Below the pieces are notes generated by a model, which made no database searches, was not told the origin of the DNA, and was given only the letters and a program-made list of their open reading frames with translations. From contig SVRZ01000009.1 of assembly GCA_015064555.1 (NCBI GenBank), forward strand, positions 1-64,000: a stretch of 64,000 nt of DNA. Direction: 5' to 3'. Positions 7,819 through 17,030 of this stretch are shown piece after piece; the stretch's first letter is position 1; every line of letters begins with the position of its first letter. The stretch is from Oscillospiraceae bacterium (GTDB taxonomy: Bacteria; Bacillota; Clostridia; Oscillospirales; CAG-272). The position numbers and the translations under genes are program-made.

Positions 7819-9528
7819 ATGAAAATCAGAAATCTATGTAAAACATACGACATAAAAAACGGAGAGAAGGTACACGCGCTAAAAGGCGTGAGCTTTGACC
7901 TACCTTCCACGGGTATGGTTGCCATACTCGGTAAATCCGGAAGTGGAAAGTCAACACTTTTGAATATCCTCAGCGGACTTGATAGCTTTGATAGCGGTGA
8001 CGTTGAAGCCTTCGGAAAAAATATGAAGGATTTCTCTCGTGCCGAGCTTGATAACTACCGTAATTCTTGTATCAGCTTCGTTTTTCAAGAATATCATCTG
8101 ATACCCGAGCTGAACGTTGGCGAAAACATTGCGCTTGCTCTGCAATTACAGGGAGAGCAAAATGCCGACGAAAATGTAAAATCGGTGCTTAAGCAAGTAG
8201 AACTTTCCGGATATGAAAACAGAAAGATTTTGGAGCTTTCGGGCGGTCAGAAGCAACGTGTAGCTATTGCAAGAGCGCTAATTAAGAATCCGAAAATCGT
8301 TTTTGCCGACGAGCCTACAGGCGCGCTTGACTCACAGACTGGCGAAAGCATATTGCAAATACTTAAAGCGGTTTCAAAAGAAAAGCTTGTTGTACTCGTT
8401 ACGCACGACCGCGAATTTGCGGAAAGATACGGAGATCGTATTATTGAACTTGCCGACGGCAAGGTGATACACGATACCGATAAAGCATACCGATTAGAAG
8501 GACAAGAGAATGACATAAAAATCAGCAAACCTCGTTTGCCTCTTAAAACTGCTTTTAAAATCGGTTGTAGCAATTTTAAGCATCATCCCTTCAGACTTTT
8601 TTCAACCATCCTACTTTCCGTTATTGCGTTTTCTCTGCTTGGGATTGCGTTACCTATCGCATTACTAAATCCAACCGAAGTTTATTCTAATGCCATTATG
8701 GATAGCGATATGGAGTTTACAGCAATCTATAAGTGGCAGTGGTATGAAGATCCCAATGAAATTGATCAATCGTTAGATCAATTTCTTGGCGGAGAAACCC
8801 GACATCATAAAGATGTTTCCATAGCGAAAGAAGACATTGAACACTTGAAAAGCAAAGTTGGCAATTCTTATGCATTGGTTTACACTGCGCTCATTCACTC
8901 ATTCCAGAGTTCCATCGTTGCCACTCGCGATCAGGTAAATGAAGCAGGAAAAAATAATCCTGACACCAATTACCTTTCTACCGCAGACGGGTATATTGCA
9001 TTGTCAGAAGAAGAGTGTGAAAGACTTGGTTACACTGTAATAGGTGAGTTACCGAAGAATTCATCGGAAGTAGCCATAAATGAGTGTATATTCAATATTT
9101 TTTCAATTGCCGGAATAATAGAAGATGACCAGATATTCGAGATTTCCTCATATGAAGACATAATTGGACATAAGATTTCTGTTGTGGATCATACTTTCGT
9201 TGATGCATACAAAACAATTACAGGTGTAGTTATAACAGGGTGTGATCGCGAATGCAGAAATTATCATTACGCTCCAACGGATAGAGGAAACGGTAATTGG
9301 GAAACATATCACGACAAAATTTTTGTATGTGAAGACTACTTTGACGAGTATACATATGCATTGTGTTCGATTCCTGAAAACAAATCCGAATTGACACACT
9401 TCGTCAATTTTGTTTTACAATCCGAAAAGAACGATGACTATTATTTTACGATAAAAAATAAGTTAAGTTCTGGTTTTTATTCTTCCTATAGTATTGCCAC
9501 AATGTTAAAAATTTGTGCCTGTATTTAA
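7819..9528 (+). CDS. ABC transporter, ATPase fused to MacB/FtsX-type permease, copy 1 (N-terminal fragment, frameshifted)
   Basis: First of three tandem one-gene ABC exporters. Residues 1-225 form the ATPase: Walker A GKSGSGKS, signature LSGGQKQR, Walker B IVFADEP followed by TGALDS, and the H-loop VTHD. A permease follows with one transmembrane helix near 255-280 and a long extracytoplasmic domain. The frame ends at 9528, before the three C-terminal helices. These occur in the -1 frame immediately after (9513-9920) and align with copy 2. The break lies at five A residues (9507-9511) where copy 2 implies one more base. Disabled gene, sequencing error and -1 slippage on AAAAA are all possible. 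The family exports peptides or lipoproteins, or couples to sensors; the substrate is unknown. Confidence 0.85.
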   Translation: MKIRNLCKTYDIKNGEKVHALKGVSFDLPSTGMVAILGKSGSGKSTLLNILSGLDSFDSGDVEAFGKNMKDFSRAELDNYRNSCISFVFQEYHLIPELNVGENIALALQLQGEQNADENVKSVLKQVELSGYENRKILELSGGQKQRVAIARALIKNPKIVFADEPTGALDSQTGESILQILKAVSKEKLVVLVTHDREFAERYGDRIIELADGKVIHDTDKAYRLEGQENDIKISKPRLPLKTAFKIGCSNFKHHPFRLFSTILLSVIAFSLLGIALPIALLNPTEVYSNAIMDSDMEFTAIYKWQWYEDPNEIDQSLDQFLGGETRHHKDVSIAKEDIEHLKSKVGNSYALVYTALIHSFQSSIVATRDQVNEAGKNNPDTNYLSTADGYIALSEEECERLGYTVIGELPKNSSEVAINECIFNIFSIAGIIEDDQIFEISSYEDIIGHKISVVDHTFVDAYKTITGVVITGCDRECRNYHYAPTDRGNGNWETYHDKIFVCEDYFDEYTYALCSIPENKSELTHFVNFVLQSEKNDDYYFTIKNKLSSGFYSSYSIATMLKICACI

Positions 9529-9920
9529 GTGTTCTCTTTTCGTTCTTCTCATTACTACTTTTGTCGAACTTTATTTTCAGTTCTATGAGGCGACAGATGA
9601 AACAAATCGGTATACTATCAGCTTTAGGAGCTGGATTCAAGGATTTGGGCAAAGTATATGGTAGTGCGATAGCGGTGATGTGTTCTGTTGTTGCATCAAT
9701 TTCTTTAGTTATTCAAATCTGTTCGGTAAAATGGTTAAATGTTTATTTAAGGAATGATATCCGTGATTTGTATTTTGATTTGATACCGTTCAGTATTGTT
9801 GCAACGTCGCTATTGCTTGTTATAATAGTTACAGTTGCGATTGCAGGATGCTTTATTCCGTTAATTCGCCTTAGAAAGATAGATCCCACTAAGATTATCA
9901 ATAAAGGTCAAGTAAAATGA
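9513..9920 (+). CDS. C-terminal permease part of ABC transporter copy 1 (after frameshift)
   Basis: Continues copy 1 in the -1 frame: hydrophobic helix, the conserved SMRRQMKQIGILSALGAG loop typical of FtsX-type permeases, then two more helices and the tail LIRLRKIDPTKIINKGQ. That tail is identical in copy 2. The fragment has no ribosome site and opens with TTG at the break, so it is unlikely to be an independent gene. Its stop overlaps the start of copy 2 by four bases. If the frame were whole, 7819-9920 would encode about 700 residues, matching copy 2. Confidence 0.75.
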   Translation: MCLYLSVLFSFFSLLLLSNFIFSSMRRQMKQIGILSALGAGFKDLGKVYGSAIAVMCSVVASISLVIQICSVKWLNVYLRNDIRDLYFDLIPFSIVATSLLLVIIVTVAIAGCFIPLIRLRKIDPTKIINKGQVK

Positions 9921-12028
9921 AAATAAATAACGTTTACAAAACTTACGATACCAACACAGGTCAAAAAGTTCAAGCACTGAAGGGGGTAAGCTTTGACCTA
10001 CCTTCCACGGGTATGGTTGCTATACTCGGTAAATCCGGAAGTGGCAAGTCAACACTTTTGAACATTCTCAGCGGACTTGATAGCTTTGATAGCGGTGACA
10101 TTGAAGCTTTCGGAAAGAATATGCGGAGCTTTTCGCAAAAAGAGCTTGATCACTACCGTAACTCCTGTGTAGGATTCGTATTTCAAGAGTACCATCTGAT
10201 ACCCGAGCTTACCGTTGGCGATAATATCGCCGTTGCGTTACAATTGCAAGGTCAATCGGGTACGGAAGAAAAGGTAAAAGATGCGCTAAAGCTTGTCGAG
10301 TTGGTTGGCTATGAAAGCCGAAAGATTGACGAGCTTTCGGGCGGTCAGAAGCAACGTGTAGCGATTGCAAGAGCATTGGTCAAGAACCCAAAAATCATTT
10401 TTGCAGATGAGCCTACGGGAGCGCTTGACTCCGAGACCGGTGAGAGCATACTGCAAATTCTGAAAGGTATTTCAAAGGAAAAGCTCGTTATACTCGTTAC
10501 GCACGACAGAGAGTTTGCTGAAAGATACGGAGATCGTATTATTGAGCTTTCCGACGGTGTAGTAATTAACGATACCGATAACACGTATCGGTTCGCAGAA
10601 GCGGAAGAAGCGATGAATATGCGTAAGCCGCGTATGCCCCTTAAAACCGCTTTGAAAATCGGTTGCAGCAATTTCAAGCACCATCCTTTCAGACTTTTTT
10701 CAACCATTCTGCTTTCTGTAATTGCATTTTCTCTGCTTGGTATCTCACTAACGATTGCGTTTATGAATCCTGTCGAAGTTTATTCCGATGCCCTTATGGA
10801 TAGCGATATTAAATTTACGGCAATTTATAAGCGTCAATGGTATGTACCCACCGGTTGGATAGAGTATGATCAATCATTAGATCAATTTCTTGGCGCAGAG
10901 CGTCGTAATTGGAAAGATGCTCCTATAACAAAAGATGATGTTGAATTTTTGAAAAGTAAAGTTGGCGGTTCTTATACCTTGGTGTATTCTGCTATTATTG
11001 ACTCCTTCCAAGACTCATATGTTGCCACACGTGATCAATTAGCTGAAGCATTAGCAAAAAAAGAAAAGGAATACTCCGTAGCCGCAGACGGATATATTGC
11101 TATGACCAAAGAAGAATGCGACAAAATGGGTTACGTCTTAATAGGTAGATTGCCGGAAAATTCTTCTGAGGTTGCAATAAACGAGGGGATATTTAACACC
11201 TTCTCTTTAGCCGGGTTAATTGAGGAAAATAAAGTATACGATATTTCCTCTTACGAGGATATAATCGGACGTAAGATTCCTATTATAAACAATAGATCTT
11301 GGAATGAGAATGACTACAAAACTATCACCGGAGTAGTCATAACGGGATGTGATTATGAATGTTTTAACAGTCATTATCAACCTGAAGATAGACTAAACCA
11401 TTGGAACTGGGAGCACTATCACGATAAGATTTTCGTATGTCAGGACTATTTTAACGAATATACCTATGCTTTGCGTTTGCTTCCTAAAAATGAAACGGAA
11501 TTGGTTAATTTCATAGATTTTATTATTAGCTATGAGGAAAACGATTTCTACTTCAAAGATGTAAACAAACTGAGTTCCGGTTTTTATAGCTCTTACAATT
11601 TTGCAAAATTATTAAAGAACCTGTGCTTATATTTATGTGTTCTGTTCTTATTCTTTGCTTTGTTGTTACTCTCAAACTTTATTTTCACTTCTATGAGGCG
11701 ACAGATGAAGCAAATTGGTATTCTTTCAGCATTAGGCGCAGGATTTAAGGATCTGTGCAAAGTGTACGGTAGCGCAATTGGTGTAATGTGTTCCGCTATT
11801 ATGGGAATTAGTTTGATTACTAATATACTTGGAGTAAATTGGTTTAACTCCTTCCTCAGAGCCGATGATCCTTATTTGTATTTTGATATTGTTCCGTTCA
11901 GCTTTCTCGCCCTATTAATATTAGTTGTGATAATAGCGGCAATTTCAGCTGCGGGATTTATAATACCGTTAATTCGCCTTAGAAAGATAGATCCCACTAA
12001 GATTATCAATAAAGGTCAAGTAAAATGA
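9917..12028 (+). CDS. ABC transporter, ATPase fused to MacB/FtsX-type permease, copy 2
   Basis: Intact 703-residue version. The ATPase (1-225) carries Walker A GKSGSGKS, signature LSGGQKQR, Walker B IIFADEP then TGALDS, and VTHD; it is close to identical to copies 1 and 3. One helix near 255-275 is followed by a ~310-residue extracytoplasmic domain recognisably related to that of copy 1 (both have AADGYIA, IGRLP or IGELP, and SSEVAINE), then three C-terminal helices. Topology is that of MacB/LolE-like mechanotransmission transporters, which drive periplasmic or surface partners rather than moving substrate through the membrane. Start and stop overlap both neighbours by ATGA, so the three genes are coupled. 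Confidence 0.92.
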   Translation: MKINNVYKTYDTNTGQKVQALKGVSFDLPSTGMVAILGKSGSGKSTLLNILSGLDSFDSGDIEAFGKNMRSFSQKELDHYRNSCVGFVFQEYHLIPELTVGDNIAVALQLQGQSGTEEKVKDALKLVELVGYESRKIDELSGGQKQRVAIARALVKNPKIIFADEPTGALDSETGESILQILKGISKEKLVILVTHDREFAERYGDRIIELSDGVVINDTDNTYRFAEAEEAMNMRKPRMPLKTALKIGCSNFKHHPFRLFSTILLSVIAFSLLGISLTIAFMNPVEVYSDALMDSDIKFTAIYKRQWYVPTGWIEYDQSLDQFLGAERRNWKDAPITKDDVEFLKSKVGGSYTLVYSAIIDSFQDSYVATRDQLAEALAKKEKEYSVAADGYIAMTKEECDKMGYVLIGRLPENSSEVAINEGIFNTFSLAGLIEENKVYDISSYEDIIGRKIPIINNRSWNENDYKTITGVVITGCDYECFNSHYQPEDRLNHWNWEHYHDKIFVCQDYFNEYTYALRLLPKNETELVNFIDFIISYEENDFYFKDVNKLSSGFYSSYNFAKLLKNLCLYLCVLFLFFALLLLSNFIFTSMRRQMKQIGILSALGAGFKDLCKVYGSAIGVMCSAIMGISLITNILGVNWFNSFLRADDPYLYFDIVPFSFLALLILVVIIAAISAAGFIIPLIRLRKIDPTKIINKGQVK

Positions 12029-14382
12029 AAATAACTAACGTTTATAAAACTTACGATACCAACACGGGTCAAAAAGTTCAAGCACTGAAGGGTGTGAGCT
12101 TTGATCTGCCTTCCACAGGTATGGTTGCTATACTTGGTAAGTCCGGAAGTGGAAAGTCAACGCTTTTGAATATCCTCAGCGGACTTGATAGCTTTGATAG
12201 CGGTGACATTGAAGCTTTCGGAAAGAATATGCGGAGCTTTTCACATAAAGAACTTGATCACTACCGTAACTCCTGTGTAGGATTCGTATTTCAAGAGTAC
12301 CATCTGATACCCGAGCTTACCGTTGGCGATAATATTGCCGTTGCTTTACAATTGCAAGGTCAATCGGGTACGCAAGAAAAGGTAAAAGACGCGCTAAAGC
12401 TCGTTGAGTTGGTTGGATATGAAACCCGAAAGATTGACGAGCTTTCGGGCGGTCAGAAGCAACGTGTAGCGATTGCAAGAGCATTGGTCAAGAACCCAAA
12501 AATCATTTTTGCGGATGAGCCTACGGGAGCGCTTGACTCCGAGACCGGTGAGAGCATACTGCAAATATTGAAAGCGGTTTCTAAAGAAAAGCTCGTCATA
12601 CTCGTTACGCACGACAGAGAGTTTGCCGAGAGGTTTGGTGACCGTATCATAGAGCTTGCCGATGGTGTAGTAATTAACGATACTGATAAAACGTATCAGT
12701 TTACCGAAAAAGAACCCGAGATGAAAATGCGCAAACCGCGTATGCCCCTCAAAACCGCTTTGAAAATCGGTTGCAGTAACTTCAAGTACCACCCTATCAG
12801 ATTGGTTTCAACGATTCTATTGTCAGTTATGGCGTTTCTGCTGCTTGGTGTTTCGCTCATAACAAGCTCGGTAAAATTCAATGATTTCATATACGATTAT
12901 CTGAGCTCTAACAATATTTCGTCAAGCATATTGATAAAGTATGACGGTGAGATGCAAGGTAGCTTTTCGCGTGACGATGTTTCTTCCGTTAAAGAGCATT
13001 TTGGTGGGGATATAGTCGCTATCAAATACAAGGAGCTGACGCTTGACGGTTATGAAGAAGATATTTCAGATTTTCTTCCGTACATGGTAGTGAGTATAAG
13101 TGAAGAAAGCCTTGAATATTTGAATATGGAATATGAGGGGCAGGTTCCAACAAGCGACAATGAAATTGCAATATCCGTTAAGCTTGCGGAGGCAATCTGC
13201 GGTGCGGACAGCTCAATAACAAGCAAAGAAGCTTGTATAGGTAAGAGCCTCACCGTATGCGGTAATGAATATCTCATAACTGCTCTAATCGACACCGGTG
13301 AGCAAAGCGAGGAAGGACTTCCTTTCCAAAATGCGTTGTTCGCCTATGCTATCAATTCCTTCGATCAGGACGAATACATAGCATTAGACACGCCCGCAGA
13401 GTTACATTTAACCGCAGGTTATCCGAATAGCATATCTAAAATAATCAAGAATTCTGATTCAATAGAAAAGTATGCTTTAAACGGAAAAACGGACGGAAAC
13501 TACTTGCCCGTTTACCTTATTCCGAGCGTTCTGCATAGTGTGAGCTGTTCTATTGAATACGATGGCACCTTCCACCGTAATTACGGTCAACTGTTTAACG
13601 CCCTTCTATCCGAAGCGCAAGAAAGCACCGATATTCAGCACGGGTACGTTGCACTTCTTGATAGGCTCAGAAATGAATTTGATTTAGAGAATAGCTTTAG
13701 TTATTCATTTAAAATCCCTGCGTATGAGTTTGAACGTACTATTTCCATTGACGGATTTTATTTTGAAGAATCCGTATCGGAAAACATACCGGAAGATATA
13801 ATTTTAAATGACAGTTTAATCGGTGAGATTCGTTATATCACGGAAACGGGATGCGATATGCTTATTGTTCCTGTTGAGCCGGCGCTAAAGGATTATCTTG
13901 ATAAAGAAGCCGTTATCAGAGCTTCTGATCCTGCCGTAACCAACTTGTACGGACGAGAGGCAAACGTAGTTATATTTACAAAAATTGCTTCTGTTTTAAC
14001 TATCGTTTTTGCGGCATTCTCCGCTTTGCTGCTTGTAAGCTTTATTAGCCAAAGCTTGACCGACAAAACAAAAACAATCGGTATTCTGAGAGCCTTCGGA
14101 AGTGACTCCTTTAATCTCATAAAGATATTCGTGTGGGAGGGATTGTTGCTCGGTGGTGCAGTTTTCCTTGTATCAACAACATCGTTATTCGGTGTATGCG
14201 GTATATTGAACGCATTGTTCTCGGGCTTCATCGGCTTTAACGTCCATTTCTTCAGTATGAATCTTTTCACAGCAATTTGGCTGTTGTTATTAGCTATCGC
14301 ATTCTCGTTCATCGGATGTATCATACCGATCATCAGGCTGATACGCTTGCAACCTACAGAAATCATAAGGTCTGATATTTAA
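12025..14382 (+). CDS. ABC transporter, ATPase fused to MacB/FtsX-type permease, copy 3 (divergent permease)
   Basis: A 785-residue protein whose first ~270 residues (ATPase plus first helix, KIGCSNFKYHP) are nearly the same as in copies 1 and 2, down to long runs of identical DNA. The extracytoplasmic domain is longer and unrelated by eye to the other two. The C-terminus keeps the FtsX pattern (SQSLTDKTKTIGILRAFGSDSFNLIKIF, then helices) and ends in LIRLQPTEIIRSDI. This suggests an ATPase spread by duplication or gene conversion onto a different permease. Last gene of the cluster; a GC-rich hairpin follows. ATPase partnering between the three copies seems possible but is inference. Confidence 0.92.
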   Translation: MKITNVYKTYDTNTGQKVQALKGVSFDLPSTGMVAILGKSGSGKSTLLNILSGLDSFDSGDIEAFGKNMRSFSHKELDHYRNSCVGFVFQEYHLIPELTVGDNIAVALQLQGQSGTQEKVKDALKLVELVGYETRKIDELSGGQKQRVAIARALVKNPKIIFADEPTGALDSETGESILQILKAVSKEKLVILVTHDREFAERFGDRIIELADGVVINDTDKTYQFTEKEPEMKMRKPRMPLKTALKIGCSNFKYHPIRLVSTILLSVMAFLLLGVSLITSSVKFNDFIYDYLSSNNISSSILIKYDGEMQGSFSRDDVSSVKEHFGGDIVAIKYKELTLDGYEEDISDFLPYMVVSISEESLEYLNMEYEGQVPTSDNEIAISVKLAEAICGADSSITSKEACIGKSLTVCGNEYLITALIDTGEQSEEGLPFQNALFAYAINSFDQDEYIALDTPAELHLTAGYPNSISKIIKNSDSIEKYALNGKTDGNYLPVYLIPSVLHSVSCSIEYDGTFHRNYGQLFNALLSEAQESTDIQHGYVALLDRLRNEFDLENSFSYSFKIPAYEFERTISIDGFYFEESVSENIPEDIILNDSLIGEIRYITETGCDMLIVPVEPALKDYLDKEAVIRASDPAVTNLYGREANVVIFTKIASVLTIVFAAFSALLLVSFISQSLTDKTKTIGILRAFGSDSFNLIKIFVWEGLLLGGAVFLVSTTSLFGVCGILNALFSGFIGFNVHFFSMNLFTAIWLLLLAIAFSFIGCIIPIIRLIRLQPTEIIRSDI

Positions 14383-14415
14383 GCAAGTGTGTATCAGAAA
14401 ACTACGATATTCTAT

Positions 14416-14448
14416 CAAGCCCTCGTTCCATATCGGAGCGAGGGCTTG
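14416..14448 (+). terminator. Hairpin after the ABC exporter operon
   Basis: CAAGCCCTCGTTCC pairs with GGAGCGAGGGCTTG around a short loop (one mismatched pair). Only a short T stretch follows, so termination is likely but less certain than at the other sites. Confidence 0.6.
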
Positions 14449-14501
14449 TTGAAGCTCAAAACTTTTTCAACATTAAACTTAAAACTTTTTTCAACTAGAC
14501 A

Positions 14502-14530
14502 TTGTAATTTTTAAATATTTGTGTTATAAT
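14502..14530 (+). promoter_or_regulatory. Promoter of the lepB operon
   Basis: TTGTAA (14502-14507), a 17-base spacer and TATAAT (14525-14530), about 60 bases before the lepB start. It overlaps the upstream in-frame codons, which supports the later ATG. Confidence 0.8.
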
Positions 14531-14591
14531 GCTTTGTATATGGGTTCTATTCACGCAACGAAAGCAATTTACAGGAAAGGAGCGTGACATA

Positions 14592-15524
14592 ATGGAAGAA
14601 AACGAAAGATTCCCCTCCTCTTCCGCAAGTGCCGAAGAGAAATTTGAGGATATTGAAGGCAGATCCGAGGACGTACTCGAAGAAAATGCGAGAGCGGCAG
14701 ATGACGCGACTGCCACGTCAAGGACTGACAGCTTCACTGACGCAGAGACCGTAAGCAATACCGAGACGGAGGTTGCCTTGTTTGAGGAATTTATTAACGA
14801 GAACGAGGAATTCACCGCACCTGAGCTTGCGGAAAACGAGATCTATTCGGAAAAGACCGAAGCAGATAACAGCATAAAGGACGAGATCAAAGACGAGGTC
14901 GAATATGACGATAGGTCTTCCGAGGACAAAACGGATACGGTTGAGCAGGTACGTCAAGATGCGCTCACCGAGGACAAGGATTCCAACGAGGAGGACGAGA
15001 AGAAAGATCCTTCCGCGCGTGCTATCCATACCGTATTTGATTTCATCGAGCTGTTTATTTTCAGCCTCGTGGCAGTTCTTGTGGCAACGACCTTCCTCTT
15101 CAAGCACTCGATCGTTGAGGGCGGATCTATGGAAAATACCCTCCACGAGAATGAGCATATAATCATAAGTGATCTTTTCTACACCCCTAAAAGAGGCGAT
15201 ATAGTCGTTTGCGAGAGCGAGGTGCTTGATAAGCCGGTTGTCAAGAGAGTTATCGCCGTTGCCGGAGATCATGTTCAGGTGACCGTGGACGGCAAGGTTA
15301 CTCTCAACGGAGAGCCGCTCAAAGAGCCGTACGTATTTACGGACGGATTGACGTTCAAGCCCGAGGTGGATATCATCGTCGGCGAGGGCGAAATATTCGT
15401 TATGGGTGATCACAGAAATAAATCTACCGACTCGCGCGAGTTCGGTACGGTTGATACAGATTGCGTGCTGGGAAAGCTTCTCATAAGGTTTTATCCATTT
15501 GAGAAATTCGGCACGGTAGAATAA
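14592..15524 (+). CDS. lepB: Signal peptidase I with a long acidic cytoplasmic extension
   Basis: Cleaves signal peptides from secreted proteins at the outer face of the membrane. One transmembrane helix (about 147-170) precedes the catalytic part: GGSMENTL with nucleophile Ser179, VVKRVIAVAGD with general base Lys218, and GDHRNKSTDSREFG near the C-terminus. Ahead of the helix is a ~143-residue region made largely of Glu, Asp, Ser and Thr, absent from standard Bacillus SipS/SipT proteins and probably disordered in the cytoplasm. ATG 14592 follows GGAAAGGAG and lies downstream of the promoter. First gene of a tight unit with rbgA, rnhB, yraN and thrC. Confidence 0.93.
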   Translation: MEENERFPSSSASAEEKFEDIEGRSEDVLEENARAADDATATSRTDSFTDAETVSNTETEVALFEEFINENEEFTAPELAENEIYSEKTEADNSIKDEIKDEVEYDDRSSEDKTDTVEQVRQDALTEDKDSNEEDEKKDPSARAIHTVFDFIELFIFSLVAVLVATTFLFKHSIVEGGSMENTLHENEHIIISDLFYTPKRGDIVVCESEVLDKPVVKRVIAVAGDHVQVTVDGKVTLNGEPLKEPYVFTDGLTFKPEVDIIVGEGEIFVMGDHRNKSTDSREFGTVDTDCVLGKLLIRFYPFEKFGTVE

Positions 15525-15544
15525 ATGAAGGGACACTTTAAATA

Positions 15545-16417
15545 ATGGCAGTAAATCCTATACAATGGTTTCCCGGTCATATGGCGAAAACCAAGCGCCT
15601 CATAAGCGAATGCCTATCAGGAGTTGATATAGTGCTTGAGCTTATTGATGCCAGGATACCGTATAGCTCAAAAAATCCCGATATTGAAAATATAACCCGC
15701 GGAAAGCCGCGTCTTACCGTAATGACGAAGGCGTCCATGGCAGATCCCGAGGTGAGCCGCCGCTGGCTTGCATATTATAAAGAAAACGGCGTGAATGCTG
15801 TGCTTATAGACTCACACGACGGTACCGGAATTAAAAATCTCTCCGACGAGGTAAGACGCATTCTTGCGGATAAGCTCGAAAAATATTCTGACAAGGGTAT
15901 GCACGGCAGAGCGTTGAAGGCTATGATCGTCGGTATCCCTAATGTCGGAAAGTCATCTCTTATCAATAAATTATCCGGCACGAAAAGCACTAAGGTCGAA
16001 GATAGACCCGGTGTCACGCTCAATAAGCAGTGGGTAAAGACAGAGATCGGAATCGACCTTCTGGATATGCCCGGAGTTCTATGGCCCAAATTCGAGGACG
16101 AGAGAGTGGGCTATAATCTCGCTATGACGGGCGCTATAAGGGACAAGATACTTGATACGGAGGAGATCGCGATGCTTCTCTGCTCTCGCCTTATGACATG
16201 CGCGCCTGAAAAGTTTATGGCAAGATACAAGCTCACCGCCGATGAAACGGCATATCTTGACGGATATGACCTTTTCGAGCTAGTGGCAAGAAAGCGCGGA
16301 ATGCTTATGAGCGGCGGTGCTGTAAATTCCTCGCGCTGTGCCGAGATGCTCCTTGATGAATTCAGAGGTGCCGTCATTGGCAAAATATCATTAGAGGCTC
16401 CGGAGGACATAATCTGA
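15545..16417 (+). CDS. rbgA: Ribosome biogenesis GTPase YlqF/RbgA
   Basis: Circularly permuted GTPase needed for late assembly of the 50S subunit in Bacillus. QWFPGHMAKTKR at the N-terminus is the family hallmark; TKAS (G4 position), GIPNVGKSSLINKL (G1) and DMPGVLWPK (G3) appear in the permuted order G4-G1-G3. The length, 290 residues, is typical. It starts 20 bases after lepB and its stop overlaps rnhB by one base (TGATG). The lepB-rbgA-rnhB-yraN order is common in Bacillota, which supports the assignment. Confidence 0.95.
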   Translation: MAVNPIQWFPGHMAKTKRLISECLSGVDIVLELIDARIPYSSKNPDIENITRGKPRLTVMTKASMADPEVSRRWLAYYKENGVNAVLIDSHDGTGIKNLSDEVRRILADKLEKYSDKGMHGRALKAMIVGIPNVGKSSLINKLSGTKSTKVEDRPGVTLNKQWVKTEIGIDLLDMPGVLWPKFEDERVGYNLAMTGAIRDKILDTEEIAMLLCSRLMTCAPEKFMARYKLTADETAYLDGYDLFELVARKRGMLMSGGAVNSSRCAEMLLDEFRGAVIGKISLEAPEDII

Positions 16418-17016
16418 TGCCAAGCTTTGAATATGAAAACAGAATATATGAGAGCGGATTTTCCGCAGTATGCGGCACGGATGAGGCAGGCAGAGGCCCG
16501 CTTTGCGGTCCTGTGGTCGCGGCTGCCGTTATTCTGCCTCGCGATACTGTAATCGAGGGGCTTGATGACTCCAAAAAGCTCTCCGAGAAAAAGAGAGAGG
16601 CTCTCTTTGAGGTAATCAAGGAAAAGGCCATAGCGTATGCGATCGCAGAGGCAACCCCTGCCGAAATAGACGAAATAAATATACTCAATGCATCTATGCT
16701 GGCTATGAGAAGAGCTATAGCCGCCCTACCAATAAAGGCTGATTTTGCCCTTATAGACGGTAACTGCTCACGCGGATTCGACATTCCCTGTGAGACGGTT
16801 GTCAAGGGTGACTCTAAGAGCTATTCGATAGCAGCGGCTTCTATCCTCGCAAAGGTAACGCGAGACCGAGGCTGCGCAGAGCTTGACAAGGAATATCCGC
16901 AGTACGGAATTGCAAAGCACAAGGGATATCCTACCAAGGAGCATATGGATGCGGTAAGGCAGTACGGCCCCGCACCGATATACAGAAGGACCTTTTTGAA
17001 ATTCCTTGACAAATAA
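16417..17016 (+). CDS. rnhB: Ribonuclease HII
   Basis: Removes ribonucleotides from RNA-DNA hybrids. The catalytic motif DEAGRG is at residues 22-27, with the further acidic residues in LIDGN and the YSIAAASILAKVTRDR stretch typical of type 2 enzymes. At 199 residues it is the short form without the extra N-terminal domain of some Bacillota. Translation is probably coupled to rbgA through the TGATG overlap. Confidence 0.96.
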   Translation: MPSFEYENRIYESGFSAVCGTDEAGRGPLCGPVVAAAVILPRDTVIEGLDDSKKLSEKKREALFEVIKEKAIAYAIAEATPAEIDEINILNASMLAMRRAIAALPIKADFALIDGNCSRGFDIPCETVVKGDSKSYSIAAASILAKVTRDRGCAELDKEYPQYGIAKHKGYPTKEHMDAVRQYGPAPIYRRTFLKFLDK

Positions 17017-17030
17017 AGGTCGGCGATAAA

